Origin: Sphingobacterium sp. ML3W
Lineage (GTDB): Bacteria; Bacteroidota; Bacteroidia; Sphingobacteriales; Sphingobacteriaceae
DNA length: 64,000 bases
Assembly: GCF_029542085.1 (NCBI RefSeq)
Contig: NZ_CP107036.1
Span: 3,658,001-3,722,000, forward strand
Reading direction: 5' to 3'
The notes beneath the pieces are model-generated. The model saw nothing but the letters and a program-made list of their open reading frames with translations. It was not told where the DNA came from and made no database searches. The position numbers and the translations under genes are program-made. Positions 43,169-51,545 of the stretch are shown here, piece after piece (position 1 is the stretch's first letter; the number at the start of each line of letters is the position of its first letter).

Positions 43169-43249
43169 TGGAGGGAGAAGGATTCGAACCTTCGAAGCCG
43201 AAGCAACGGATTTACAGTCCGTCCCATTTGACCGCTCTGGAACCCCTCC
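43169..43249 (-). tRNA. tRNA-Tyr (GTA)
   Basis: A class II tRNA with a long variable arm: acceptor GGAGGGG/TCCCTCC, anticodon GTA in CTGTAAATC, T-loop GGTTCGAATCC. Confidence 0.95.
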
Positions 43250-43275
43250 AGACCTGTAACTTTCGTTACATTTAG

Positions 43276-43348
<73 letters not shown>

Positions 43349-43532
43349 TTCTAATATTTTTTTTAAATAACTTACGTTCTATCAACGCTAATCAGATATA
43401 TTCATCTTTTCAGCGAGTGCAAATATCGAATTTACTTTTGATTATTGCAAGTTTATTTTTTACTTTTTTTTTTCATTTAAAGAACTAAGCAAACTTCGTT
43501 TTTAAGAACCGTTGTTCCCTTGTTTGCTGATG

Positions 43533-43562
43533 CAAAGATAGACACAAAACTCACTTTACAAA
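43533..43562 (-). promoter_or_regulatory. Promoter of the tRNA-tuf unit (TTTG-N18-TATCTTTG)
   Basis: TTTG at 43559-43562 and TATCTTTG at 43533-43540 on the minus strand, 18 bp apart, lie about 185 bp before tRNA-Thr(TGT). Confidence 0.7.
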
Positions 43563-43644
43563 AATATTTGTCAAAAAAAAACAACACTTTTTGTCAATTA
43601 TACTGATATGCAGCACAATAATTTTTAATTGTTTATTTACCTAT

Positions 43645-43674
43645 TTTGGTTATTTGCCTAATGTACTATCTTTG
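43645..43674 (+). promoter_or_regulatory. Promoter overlapping the start of the Omp85-like gene (TTTG-N18-TATCTTTG)
   Basis: TTTG at 43645-43648 and TATCTTTG at 43667-43674 lie three bases before the ATG at 43678. The expected start of transcription falls on or next to the start codon, so the mRNA would have no leader. Confidence 0.6.
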
Positions 43675-43677
43675 GGC

Positions 43678-44841
43678 ATGCAAATTTTATCGCAATCACT
43701 TTCAAAACTTACCCGGTATACAACGCTCTGTGCTTTGTTTATAGCCGGAACAGGCGATTTGAAAGCTCAAAATATTATTCAAAAATTGAGTAAAAAATTC
43801 CTTTCTGCCGAAAAGGACTCTACCCGTTCAGGCAGTTTTATGGTTTTACCCGCTGTCGGTTACGCACAAGAAACAGGAGTAGAATATGGATTAGCCAGCT
43901 CATATAATTTTTACCTGGACAAGTCAGATCCCCATATCCGTACCTCCACGATGACATTAATGGGAACCTTTACATCCAAACATCAGTCAAATTTTAAATT
44001 TCAAACTGATCTTTGGACAAAAAATAACGACTACCATTTCGTCAGTGAAATCCGTTATCGCAACTGGCCTTTTAATTATTATGGCATTGGTATGGATACC
44101 TGGAAGACCGATGAAGAACGCGTTGACCAAAAGCTATTTCGTGTAAAATTGGAAGCGGAGAAAAAAATCGGCAACAATCTGTATTCCGGAATCAATATAC
44201 AGTACGATAATTTTTCGATCCGTAGCGATAGTAGCGACCATATATTTAACCAATCTAATCTCATTGGAAAAGAGGGTGGGCAACAATTGCTGCTCGGCGT
44301 ATCTCAGTTATTTGACAACCGAGACAATGTTTCCTATAGTACACGTGGTTATTATGCCAAATTACGACTGGCCTATGCACCGAAATTATGGACCAGAGAA
44401 GACTTTAATGGAGCAAATCTAGACCTAGACCTTCGCGGATTTATTCCATTACATCAGAAGGTCACATTGGCCCTTCAGGGGATCTTTCGTTCGACATTCG
44501 GAAAAACAATTCCGTTCTATAATTACCGTGAACTAGGTGGTGATATGATGATGCGCGGGTATTACCTCGGCCGTTATCGTGACAAGAACTACCTCGCTTC
44601 GCAAGCCGAATTACGTTATCGTTTTCATCCTCGTTTTGGCATTGTCGGTTTTTCGGGAATTGGATCAACCTTTTCAAAAGAAAATAGCAGTAGGTATGTG
44701 CCAAGTTATGGCGGCGGACTACGCTACTTCTTTAGTTTAGAGCACAATAGTAGTATTCGGTTTGATTATTCTTATGGTGAACAAAGGGCCGGTGAAAAAC
44801 GTCAATCGGGCTTCTACCTATCTTTAAGTGAAGCTTTTTAA
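43678..44841 (+). CDS. Omp85/BamA-type surface antigen outer-membrane protein
   Basis: Starting at 43678 the product is 387 residues and begins with a signal peptide (SKLTRYTTLCALFIAGTG, cleavage after LKAQ). An earlier in-frame start at 43591 would place 29 extra residues before it and would lie upstream of the promoter. The rest is a beta-barrel with the bacterial surface antigen (Omp85 C-terminal) pattern: FDNRDNVSYSTRGYYAKLRL, ELGGDMMMRGYYLGRYRDKN with the RGY motif, AELRYRFHPRFGIVGFSGIG, and a terminal Phe. POTRA domains are missing, so it resembles stand-alone barrels such as patatin-type or TamA-like C-terminal parts. The transported or inserted partner is unknown. Confidence 0.88.
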   Translation: MQILSQSLSKLTRYTTLCALFIAGTGDLKAQNIIQKLSKKFLSAEKDSTRSGSFMVLPAVGYAQETGVEYGLASSYNFYLDKSDPHIRTSTMTLMGTFTSKHQSNFKFQTDLWTKNNDYHFVSEIRYRNWPFNYYGIGMDTWKTDEERVDQKLFRVKLEAEKKIGNNLYSGINIQYDNFSIRSDSSDHIFNQSNLIGKEGGQQLLLGVSQLFDNRDNVSYSTRGYYAKLRLAYAPKLWTREDFNGANLDLDLRGFIPLHQKVTLALQGIFRSTFGKTIPFYNYRELGGDMMMRGYYLGRYRDKNYLASQAELRYRFHPRFGIVGFSGIGSTFSKENSSRYVPSYGGGLRYFFSLEHNSSIRFDYSYGEQRAGEKRQSGFYLSLSEAF

Positions 44842-44844
44842 AAA

Positions 44845-44892
44845 AACCTTCATGCGTTCATAGCTGTATCTGCCTGTGAACGCATGAAGGTT
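44845..44892 (-). terminator. Long perfect terminator between convergent genes
   Basis: Sixteen-base perfect arms (AACCTTCATGCGTTCA) with a 16-base loop lie between the two converging genes. The strong T-run is on the minus strand, so it mainly serves the methyltransferase-like gene. Confidence 0.88.
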
Positions 44893-44989
44893 CTTACTGG
44901 TCTATAAACCGAGCATAGCGAGTTCATTGATAGCTTTCAATATCCTAATTAAACATTCATTAAAGACTTTATGAAGGACAGCGAAAATG

Positions 44990-45517
44990 CTAAAACCTAA
45001 TCAGAAAATTTTCTTTACGTTGTCCGGTCCTAAAAAAGACCAAGCCAATTCGATACAAATCTACGGTGACAACTACGCGACCATCATCCTTTAGCTTGTT
45101 CCAATAGTCTTCACGTTCTGCTGACAAATACGGTTCGTTCACTATCAGCATATCCCGGTCATTGATAGAAGTAAGCAAATTCAAGTCAAGATTCATCTGA
45201 TCTACATAATAGATCTTCCGAAAAGAATAACTCCCGACCCTATGTTTAAATAGAGTCTCATAACTCGCTAGGGACTTTTCGGTCAAAAACACAAACTGAT
45301 CATAAGCAAAAACCTTTAATAGACGATCGACCAGCAGATATTTTTTTTCCTCTGCCTTTCCCGTTGCCCTGATGTCGTGAGGCAAGTTTAAGATCGTATC
45401 AGGATCATCTTTCTGATAAATTACTTCATCGACCAATTTATAAACAAAGGGAGAATGTGTCCCATGCCGGCTATGGGAGATGAAATAATGGCGCCAATAC
45501 TTCAGGTGGTAATTCAT
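44990..45517 (-). CDS. Shortened class I methyltransferase-like protein
   Basis: This 175-residue protein begins with YFISHSRHGTHSPFVYKLVD, the conserved N-terminal signature of a Bacteroidota SAM-dependent methyltransferase family. It ends with the family-like DLYRIGLVFFRTGQRKENFL. The middle is shorter than the roughly 240 residues I recall for the family, and the glycine-rich SAM-binding loop (motif I) is not seen. It may be a degenerate paralogue or a form with another role. It is monocistronic, with a strong terminator. The frame is intact, so it is not an obvious pseudogene. Confidence 0.6.
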   Translation of the reverse strand: MNYHLKYWRHYFISHSRHGTHSPFVYKLVDEVIYQKDDPDTILNLPHDIRATGKAEEKKYLLVDRLLKVFAYDQFVFLTEKSLASYETLFKHRVGSYSFRKIYYVDQMNLDLNLLTSINDRDMLIVNEPYLSAEREDYWNKLKDDGRVVVTVDLYRIGLVFFRTGQRKENFLIRF

Positions 45518-45780
45518 TTTGCTGCAAACTTCGAAAAATTTACCTTGATATACAATTAAATTCTCGCTCTGTAATGGTATATTTAATCATCTACAACTCT
45601 ATAAAATCATTTCACACAGAATCCAGAATAGTTGACCTTAGTTTTACACACCGCAATACCACTTTTACTAATTATTTCACATGGAACATTCAAGCACAAA
45701 GACATGAACAAGTCATTTAAACCCTATTCGGGATACAGAGAGGACTTATGAATAAAATACATTGTATCTGGGATGATATT

Positions 45781-47100
45781 TTAAAATTGAAGTATAAAAG
45801 CACTACCTTCTCCCTCAATACTATTGAGAAAGATTGTACCCTTATGCAGCAACATAATTTGCTTGCTCAGGGTCAGGCCAACCCCTGTTCCCGTTTTCTT
45901 TGTTGTAAAAAAAGGTGTAAATATCTGTTCCTGGAGATCAGCGGGAATCCCGGAACCATTATCTTCGATACGAATTTGCACGCTTCCGTCAATTTCCAGT
46001 GCAGACAAACTAATATAAGCCGCCTCCCTGGTCTTTACTGCATCAATCGCATTTAGCATCAGATTGATAATAACTTGTTCGATCAAGTTGACATCAGCAT
46101 ACAGTATCAACCGGGTATTCTTTAAGATGATATCAACATCAATATTTTTCTGAATTAGTGTCGGCTCGAGCAACTGATAGATATGTTCAAATAATTGGGA
46201 AACCTGAATCGGAGCCACCTGTGGCTGATCCACCTTGTTGATCATGCGGTAGCTTTTTGCAAAATGTAAAAGCCCCTCACTTCGACGTTTGATGGTGGAT
46301 ATACCTGTTTTTAAATCATCGATGTCCTCATGTCCCCTGAAATGATCCAAACGTCCGTTAAGTGTTTCGGCCAACGAACTGATCGGCGCGATAGAATTCA
46401 TGATCTCGTGCGTAAGTACACGCAATAATTTATGCCAGGCTTTTGTCTCAGTCTCGTCAATAGCTTCGTTAATATTTTGATAAACGACAATGCGAAATAT
46501 AGCATCTTGTGTTTCAAAACTAGAACTCTGAATCAACAATTTTATCTTTCCTTTACTTGACTGAATAGACTCCATTTGTTGCCGCCCATTATCCAGTAAC
46601 ATGGTCTTTTCATAAAGGTCAGGATTTTTCTTTTTCAGTCCAGCAATATTCCCTAGGTGTGGTAGATGAAAAAGCTGTTTGAAGGCATCATTCACCCACA
46701 TTACTTTTCCCGTGTCCATTTCATAGAAGATAATAGCCGAGTTAAGCATATTGATGACACGATCAAGGTACTGGTGCTGTATCTCCTGTTTAATATTAAT
46801 TTCCTTATACGTTTCGTTAATTTGATTAAAAGCGAGGAAAAGCTGTCCCTCAACCGATTTTGGGTTTTTCACCAAAAAACGTCGTGTGAAATCTCGATAT
46901 TTAACTGCCTCAGCAAATTCCACAAGCTGTCTTTCCAAAAAATTATACTGGGCATATAAATTAAAGCCAAGATAGAGCATAATACAAAAGATCAAAGACG
47001 CCTGTACATACTCACACTTCATCAATAGGTAGGCGCCGACAACCGCAGCTACCAACAGCAAAATAATCTTAATTACATTTAAAATCTTTCCATGTCTCAT
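45781..47100 (-). CDS. Sensor histidine kinase (NtrY-like)
   Basis: This 439-residue kinase has two membrane segments at the N-terminus (about 10-27 and 33-50), a linker, a PAS-like domain (about 110-210, FYEMDTGKVMWVNDAFKQLF) and the HisKA motif LTHEIMNSIAPISSLAETL with His231 as the phosphorylation site. The ATPase boxes follow: N box NLMLNAIDAV, G1 IEDNGSGIP and G2 TGVGLTLSKQI. The short loop between the two helices leaves little periplasmic sensing area, so the signal is probably felt in the membrane. It is downstream of the cognate regulator with a 3-bp gap. Confidence 0.93.
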   Translation of the reverse strand: MRHGKILNVIKIILLLVAAVVGAYLLMKCEYVQASLIFCIMLYLGFNLYAQYNFLERQLVEFAEAVKYRDFTRRFLVKNPKSVEGQLFLAFNQINETYKEINIKQEIQHQYLDRVINMLNSAIIFYEMDTGKVMWVNDAFKQLFHLPHLGNIAGLKKKNPDLYEKTMLLDNGRQQMESIQSSKGKIKLLIQSSSFETQDAIFRIVVYQNINEAIDETETKAWHKLLRVLTHEIMNSIAPISSLAETLNGRLDHFRGHEDIDDLKTGISTIKRRSEGLLHFAKSYRMINKVDQPQVAPIQVSQLFEHIYQLLEPTLIQKNIDVDIILKNTRLILYADVNLIEQVIINLMLNAIDAVKTREAAYISLSALEIDGSVQIRIEDNGSGIPADLQEQIFTPFFTTKKTGTGVGLTLSKQIMLLHKGTIFLNSIEGEGSAFILQF

Positions 47101-47103
47101 AGA

Positions 47104-48480
47104 CTAGATATCGTATTTCTCCAAACGCCTATAGAGTGCCGCACGAGTAAGCCCCAATTCCTTTGCTGCCTTACTGATATTTCCATTATAACGTTCTATG
47201 GCCGACTTAATGGCTTTTCGCTCCAGCTCTTCTAGATTTTGACTACTAGGAACTGATTCAACAACGACCTGTTCAGCTTGCTGCTCAATAGGAGAGAAAA
47301 ACAGATCATTTCCAGCAATACTTACTTGATCGGCCATGATAACAGCCCGTTCGATACTGTATTGCAACTCACGCACATTTCCAGGAAAGTGGTAAGCAAA
47401 GAGCTTTTTTATGGCATCCGGTTCAAATCCTTCTATCCGTTTATTGTACTTCTTCGCATAGATATCCAGAAAATGTGCCGCCAATAGTCTAATATCTTCT
47501 CCCCTATCCCGTAAAGGAGGAACTTGAATTTCCACGGTATTGATCCGATAAATCAAATCCTTTCGAAAACGGCTTTCGTCGGCCAAGTGTTTAAGGGATA
47601 CATTGGTTGCGGAGATTAGGCGTATATCCACAGGGATAGGTTGATAAGAACCCAACGGCGTAACTTGTCGATTTTGCAGCACAGTCAATAGTTTGGCCTG
47701 TTGCTGTAACGAGATATTTCCGATTTCATCCAGAAACAACGTTCCACCATTTGCCGCTTCAAAACGTCCCTGACGGTCTTCCCGCGCATCTGTGAATGCC
47801 CCTTTTTTATAGCCGAAAAGTTCACTTTCAAACAATGTCTCTGTCAACGCACCTACGTCAACTTTCACATAGACCTGATCCGAGCGCAACGAGCGCCGTT
47901 GAATAGCTTGTGCAATCAAATCCTTACCTGTACCATTTTCACCCAAAATCAAGATATTAGCATCCGTTGGTGCTATCTTCTCAAGCTTATATTGCAGTTC
48001 GTCCATGACAACTGAGTTACCGATCAGATCCGGACTATTACTGGAACGTAACAGCGAACTCTTATTTTTCTTTTCTCTATTTTTTGATTCTGCAAGCGTG
48101 CTTTCAATTGTTGCCAGCAACTGTTCGTTTTCCCAAGGCTTGACCACAAAATCAGCGGCACCCTGTTTCAGCGATTTTACAGCCAGATCCACAGCCCCAT
48201 AGGCTGTGATCATAATCACATGAACCTGTGGAAATTTTTCCTTGATCCGCGACAACCAATATAAACCCTCATTTCCGGTATTGATTGTGCTTTTGAAATT
48301 CATATCCAGAAGCACAAGGTCATAAGGCATTTTCTCCAAATGCCCAATTAGGTTCTCTGGATTAGATTCGACTTGAACATGGCTGACTTTAGGTTTTAGC
48401 AAGATCCGTGCTGCCGTAAGTAAATCTTGGTCATCGTCGACAACTAAAATAGATGCTTTTTTCATATTCCCTGGCTTCAT
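47104..48480 (-). CDS. Sigma-54-dependent response regulator (NtrC family)
   Basis: This 458-residue regulator has a receiver domain (ILVVDDDQDLL; Asp59 in LVLLDMNF is the phosphorylation site) and an AAA+ domain. The AAA+ domain has Walker A GENGTGKD (180-187), the sigma-54 loop as GAFTDA (227-232) and Walker B TLFLDEIGN. A Fis-type helix-turn-helix closes the protein (NISKAAKELGLTRAALYRRL). The usual loop sequence is GAFTGA. The Gly-to-Asp change is noted in the findings. It is in one transcript with TolC-like and kinase genes and probably controls the divergent export operon through four palindromes at 49971-50108. Confidence 0.95.
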   Translation of the reverse strand: MKPGNMKKASILVVDDDQDLLTAARILLKPKVSHVQVESNPENLIGHLEKMPYDLVLLDMNFKSTINTGNEGLYWLSRIKEKFPQVHVIMITAYGAVDLAVKSLKQGAADFVVKPWENEQLLATIESTLAESKNREKKNKSSLLRSSNSPDLIGNSVVMDELQYKLEKIAPTDANILILGENGTGKDLIAQAIQRRSLRSDQVYVKVDVGALTETLFESELFGYKKGAFTDAREDRQGRFEAANGGTLFLDEIGNISLQQQAKLLTVLQNRQVTPLGSYQPIPVDIRLISATNVSLKHLADESRFRKDLIYRINTVEIQVPPLRDRGEDIRLLAAHFLDIYAKKYNKRIEGFEPDAIKKLFAYHFPGNVRELQYSIERAVIMADQVSIAGNDLFFSPIEQQAEQVVVESVPSSQNLEELERKAIKSAIERYNGNISKAAKELGLTRAALYRRLEKYDI

Positions 48481-48496
48481 TCAGACACTAAGATAA

Positions 48497-49879
48497 CTAT
48501 AAATTTAACGAGCCAGCGTAATAATCATTGATATATTTTTGTAGCAGCCACTCATACTGCTTGACAACCAATTGAATCTGGCTATTATCATATTTTGTCT
48601 TTGCAGTTAAAAATATGACTGAATTACTATTTCCCAGTTCAAAGACAACCTTAGCGATACGAAATGATTCAGCATAATTTGTATTTTGCTCATGCAATTG
48701 CGTGATCGTATTGCTAGCATTTTTCAGGTTAAAAACCGCATTTGCAGTCTCGGCCCTTAAATTATTCAGCGCAATCTCGCGTTGAAATTTACTTGATTCC
48801 AAATCTAGTTTAGCCAGTTTAACATCATTCTTAACCTTAAATCTATTAAAAACAGGTATTGAAAGATTTAATGATACAGACTTCCCAAGATTATTTTTCA
48901 TCTGATACCAATAACCTCCAGTCGTTACATTTTTAGAATAATTCGAACTCAACCCACCATTTAAAGATAAAGAAGGCCAATAGGATGATTGTGCTATTTT
49001 GATATTCTTTTCGGCCGCCTTAATCCTCCATTCCAGTGCCGGGATATCTGGAAGGCTCTCCGTCGCCAATTTATAAAGTGCTGTAGCGTCCAATTTTTGT
49101 GCATCAGTCTTTAATTCCAATGCTTGTAAATCGCCCAATTGTGCCTCGTCTACATTTAAAAACCCGGCCAACTTCACACGGTTCGTATAAAGTCGCTGTT
49201 TATTGCTTTCGATCATATTGATATCGTTAGCAAGTTGCCCTTTCAGATCAAAATAATCACCGGGATTAATTGCCCCTTCTTTTTGCATCGATTCTGCACG
49301 ACGCACCTGCTCACGTGTGACCTCTGTCTGCATCTCCGATTGCTTCAACACATCTTGTGCTGTTAATACTTGAATATAAGCCGTAATAACATCCAGTTTC
49401 AACGCGTTGACCTGCGAATCAAATTCAAGCTTTCCAGCCGTCTTCGCATCTGCCCGCATCCGAATATCATTCAATATGCGAAATCCATTAAAAACGGGTA
49501 CACTAGCATCCAACCCAAAATTTCCAGATGAGTTATTTCTAGTAATATACTGATTTGTCGCGTTATCAACCGAACGTCCTGAAGTAAGGCTATGGCCTAA
49601 ACGTCCATTTAAATCAGGCAATCGATTCGATTTGGCTTGCGAAAGATTCACCTCCGCACGTCTAACAGCTAATTCATTTTGTAATAAGGTAGGATTGGCT
49701 TTTATCGCCAATTGGATACATTCGGCTAGGCTGCGTTTTGTATCCTGCTTATCTCCGTTAGTGGCAGTTTCTACTTTTACAACGTCCTTCTCCCCTGTTT
49801 CTTGCTCAACCTGCTGTGCGTCAACTTTCATGTAAGTCAGCAAAAAACATAATGTACTATATATATAGATTCTCTTCAT
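48497..49879 (-). CDS. TolC-family outer-membrane efflux channel
   Basis: I choose the ATG at 49879, which gives a normal signal peptide (MKRIYIYSTLCFLLTYMKVD). The upstream in-frame start at 49966 would add 29 unrelated residues. The 460-residue product contains two outer-membrane efflux repeats: SLAECIQLAIKANPTLLQNE opens the first, and the second has the coiled-coil KNDVKLAKLDLESSKFQREI and TETANAVFNL-like helices. A trimer would form the outer-membrane and periplasmic tunnel used by the adaptor and permeases encoded divergently. It is the first gene of the channel-regulator-kinase unit. Confidence 0.93.
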   Translation of the reverse strand: MKRIYIYSTLCFLLTYMKVDAQQVEQETGEKDVVKVETATNGDKQDTKRSLAECIQLAIKANPTLLQNELAVRRAEVNLSQAKSNRLPDLNGRLGHSLTSGRSVDNATNQYITRNNSSGNFGLDASVPVFNGFRILNDIRMRADAKTAGKLEFDSQVNALKLDVITAYIQVLTAQDVLKQSEMQTEVTREQVRRAESMQKEGAINPGDYFDLKGQLANDINMIESNKQRLYTNRVKLAGFLNVDEAQLGDLQALELKTDAQKLDATALYKLATESLPDIPALEWRIKAAEKNIKIAQSSYWPSLSLNGGLSSNYSKNVTTGGYWYQMKNNLGKSVSLNLSIPVFNRFKVKNDVKLAKLDLESSKFQREIALNNLRAETANAVFNLKNASNTITQLHEQNTNYAESFRIAKVVFELGNSNSVIFLTAKTKYDNSQIQLVVKQYEWLLQKYINDYYAGSLNL

Positions 49880-49912
49880 ATCCACTTTTTGTTTTCCAAG
49901 CAGACCATCCCC

Positions 49913-49919
49913 ATGCCAA
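49913..49919 (-). promoter_or_regulatory. Putative sigma-54 -24 element (TTGGCAT) for the TolC-like gene
   Basis: TTGGCAT on the minus strand lies 34 bp before the chosen ATG. The matching -12 element is degenerate (TGGT instead of TTGC). It mirrors a similar element for the divergent operon. Confidence 0.35.
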
Positions 49920-49970
49920 ACAATAAAATTTCTGATTATCAACAAGATGCACAAAACCACAAACAATCAA

Positions 49971-50108
49971 TGTCCAAGTTCGTACAATCAACTGTCCGAT
50001 ATTGAACACCCACACAATCTTATTAAAATACAATAAAAATAAACAGCGAAAAACACAGATAAGACCAGGGTTGTACGCCATCGTACATGAAGTGTCCGCT
50101 ATCGAACA
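49971..50108. promoter_or_regulatory. Four 16-bp palindromic sites (TGTNCG-N4-CGNACA) in two pairs
   Basis: Sites at 49971-49986 (TGTCCAAGTTCGTACA), 49993-50008 (TGTCCGATATTGAACA), 50072-50087 (TGTACGCCATCGTACA) and 50093-50108 (TGTCCGCTATCGAACA). Starts within a pair are 22 and 21 bp apart, two helical turns, so both sites face the same side of the DNA. They fit dimer binding by the Fis-type domain of the NtrC-like regulator encoded nearby. Confidence 0.75.
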
Positions 50109-50160
50109 CCGAACAGTGGTACACACAAAATAAACAACTAAAAATCAATACGTTAAATTA

Positions 50161-50177
50161 TTGGCACAGCTTTCATA
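50161..50177 (+). promoter_or_regulatory. Putative sigma-54 promoter for the HlyD-permease operon
   Basis: TTGGCAC (50161-50167) matches the -24 element. The -12 element should be TTGC at 50173 but reads TCAT, so the match is incomplete. The spacing from the nearest palindrome (52 bp) and from the ATG (27 bp) is suitable. Confidence 0.4.
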
Positions 50178-50203
50178 GTTACATAGCAAATTGATATTAA
50201 ATT

Positions 50204-51457
50204 ATGGACAGACCTTTAGAAAAGAAGAAGTGGAATAGCAAACGCATTATGACCATTGTAGGGATTGCTGGCATCGTTGGATTAATCGGCGCGAGCTTTT
50301 ACTTTACCTCGGGCAAAAGCAAGCTAAATGTAGAAGCGGACCGTATCTCTATTGTCGAAATAAAAAATGGTAACTTTCAGGAATTCATTCCAATCAATGG
50401 TACAGTGCTTCCGATCAGCAGCATCTATCTCGATGCTTCTGTAGGTGGTCGTGTGGAGGAAAAATTTGTTGAAGATGGTACTGTCTTAAAAAAAGGTGAT
50501 CCGATTATGCGTCTATCCAATACAGATCAGGAGCTCACATTAGTTCAACAGGAAACTCAAGTACTGAACCTTTTGACACAGTCGCAAATCGCGCAGACCA
50601 ATGCACAACAAGCATCTATTAACAACCGTAACCAGATGGCAGATGTCGAACAGGCTTTTAGAGAAGCGGAGCGGATCTATCGTTTAAATCAGAAATTGCT
50701 TAACGAAAAAGCCATTGGATCACAGGAATTTGAAAAATCAAAAAATGAATATAATTACCAAAAGGAACGAGTCAATCTAACGAAACAGATCCTAAAACAA
50801 GACGAAATATCCAACGCTCAGAAAACCAATCAGGACAAACAGACTTACCAACGTACACAAAGTGCATTGGAATTAATGAAACGGAAAATCGGTGACCTCA
50901 TTGTGCGGTCACCTGTAGATGGTCAGTTAACAGCCTTTGATGCCGAAATTGGACAGAACAAAAATGCGGGCGAACGCTTGGGACAGATCGACGTATTGAC
51001 TGGATTTAAAGTGCGTGCTGATATTGATGAGCATTATATTAACCGTATTTTCCCAGATCTACAGGGCGAGTTTTCCATTGGTGACAAAACCTACAAGCTT
51101 CGTATTAAAAAGGTATACACACAGGTAACGAACGGCCGCTTCCAAGTTGATATGGAATTTATCAATGAAGTACCCAAAGGAATCCGCCGCGGACAAACGT
51201 TACAGATACGTCTCGCCTTAAGTGATGAAACAAAAGCATTATTATTAGCTAAAGGCGGTTTCTATCAGCAGACTGGCGGCAACTGGATCTTCAAGCTCGA
51301 TAAGAATGGAAATACAGCCTATCGTATCGACATTCAACTGGGGAGACAGAACCCTGAATATTATGAAGTTATCAAAGGGTTACAACCCGGAGACAAGGTA
51401 GTCGTATCAAGCTACGAAACATATGATAAAGTACAGGAATTAAGTATTAAAAGGTAA
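50204..51457 (+). CDS. HlyD/MacA-family periplasmic adaptor protein
   Basis: This 417-residue protein has an N-terminal membrane anchor (about 15-35), then a lipoyl-like half (LDASVGGRVEEKFVEDGTVL), a coiled-coil hairpin of about 110 residues (QSQIAQTNAQQASINNRNQM), the second lipoyl half (DLIVRSPVDGQLTAFDAEIG) and beta-barrel parts. The closing segment YYEVIKGLQPGDKVVVSSYE is typical of RND/MacA adaptors. It links the inner-membrane permeases to the TolC-like channel. It is the first gene of the plus-strand operon, downstream of the palindrome array. Confidence 0.93.
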   Translation: MDRPLEKKKWNSKRIMTIVGIAGIVGLIGASFYFTSGKSKLNVEADRISIVEIKNGNFQEFIPINGTVLPISSIYLDASVGGRVEEKFVEDGTVLKKGDPIMRLSNTDQELTLVQQETQVLNLLTQSQIAQTNAQQASINNRNQMADVEQAFREAERIYRLNQKLLNEKAIGSQEFEKSKNEYNYQKERVNLTKQILKQDEISNAQKTNQDKQTYQRTQSALELMKRKIGDLIVRSPVDGQLTAFDAEIGQNKNAGERLGQIDVLTGFKVRADIDEHYINRIFPDLQGEFSIGDKTYKLRIKKVYTQVTNGRFQVDMEFINEVPKGIRRGQTLQIRLALSDETKALLLAKGGFYQQTGGNWIFKLDKNGNTAYRIDIQLGRQNPEYYEVIKGLQPGDKVVVSSYETYDKVQELSIKR

Positions 51458-51470
51458 GTTTAAATTGACA

Positions 51471-51503
51471 AAATAAAGCCAGCGGGGTACCACTGGCTTA
51501 TTT
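51471..51503 (+). terminator. Weak hairpin between adaptor and first permease gene
   Basis: AAATAAAGCCAG pairs (with a one-base bulge) with CTGGCTTATTT across a 10-base loop. The T-run is short, so it may only reduce read-through into the permease genes. Confidence 0.5.
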
Positions 51504-51545
51504 AAGCAAAATCCGAATAAGCAACACCAATTACACAATACCACA

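Larger units (their letters stand above)
43349..43677. other. Divergent promoter region between the tRNA-tuf unit and the Omp85-like gene
   Basis: A 329-bp region with no gene. It carries a minus-strand promoter for the tRNA-tuf unit and a plus-strand promoter just before the outer-membrane protein gene. Confidence 0.65.
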
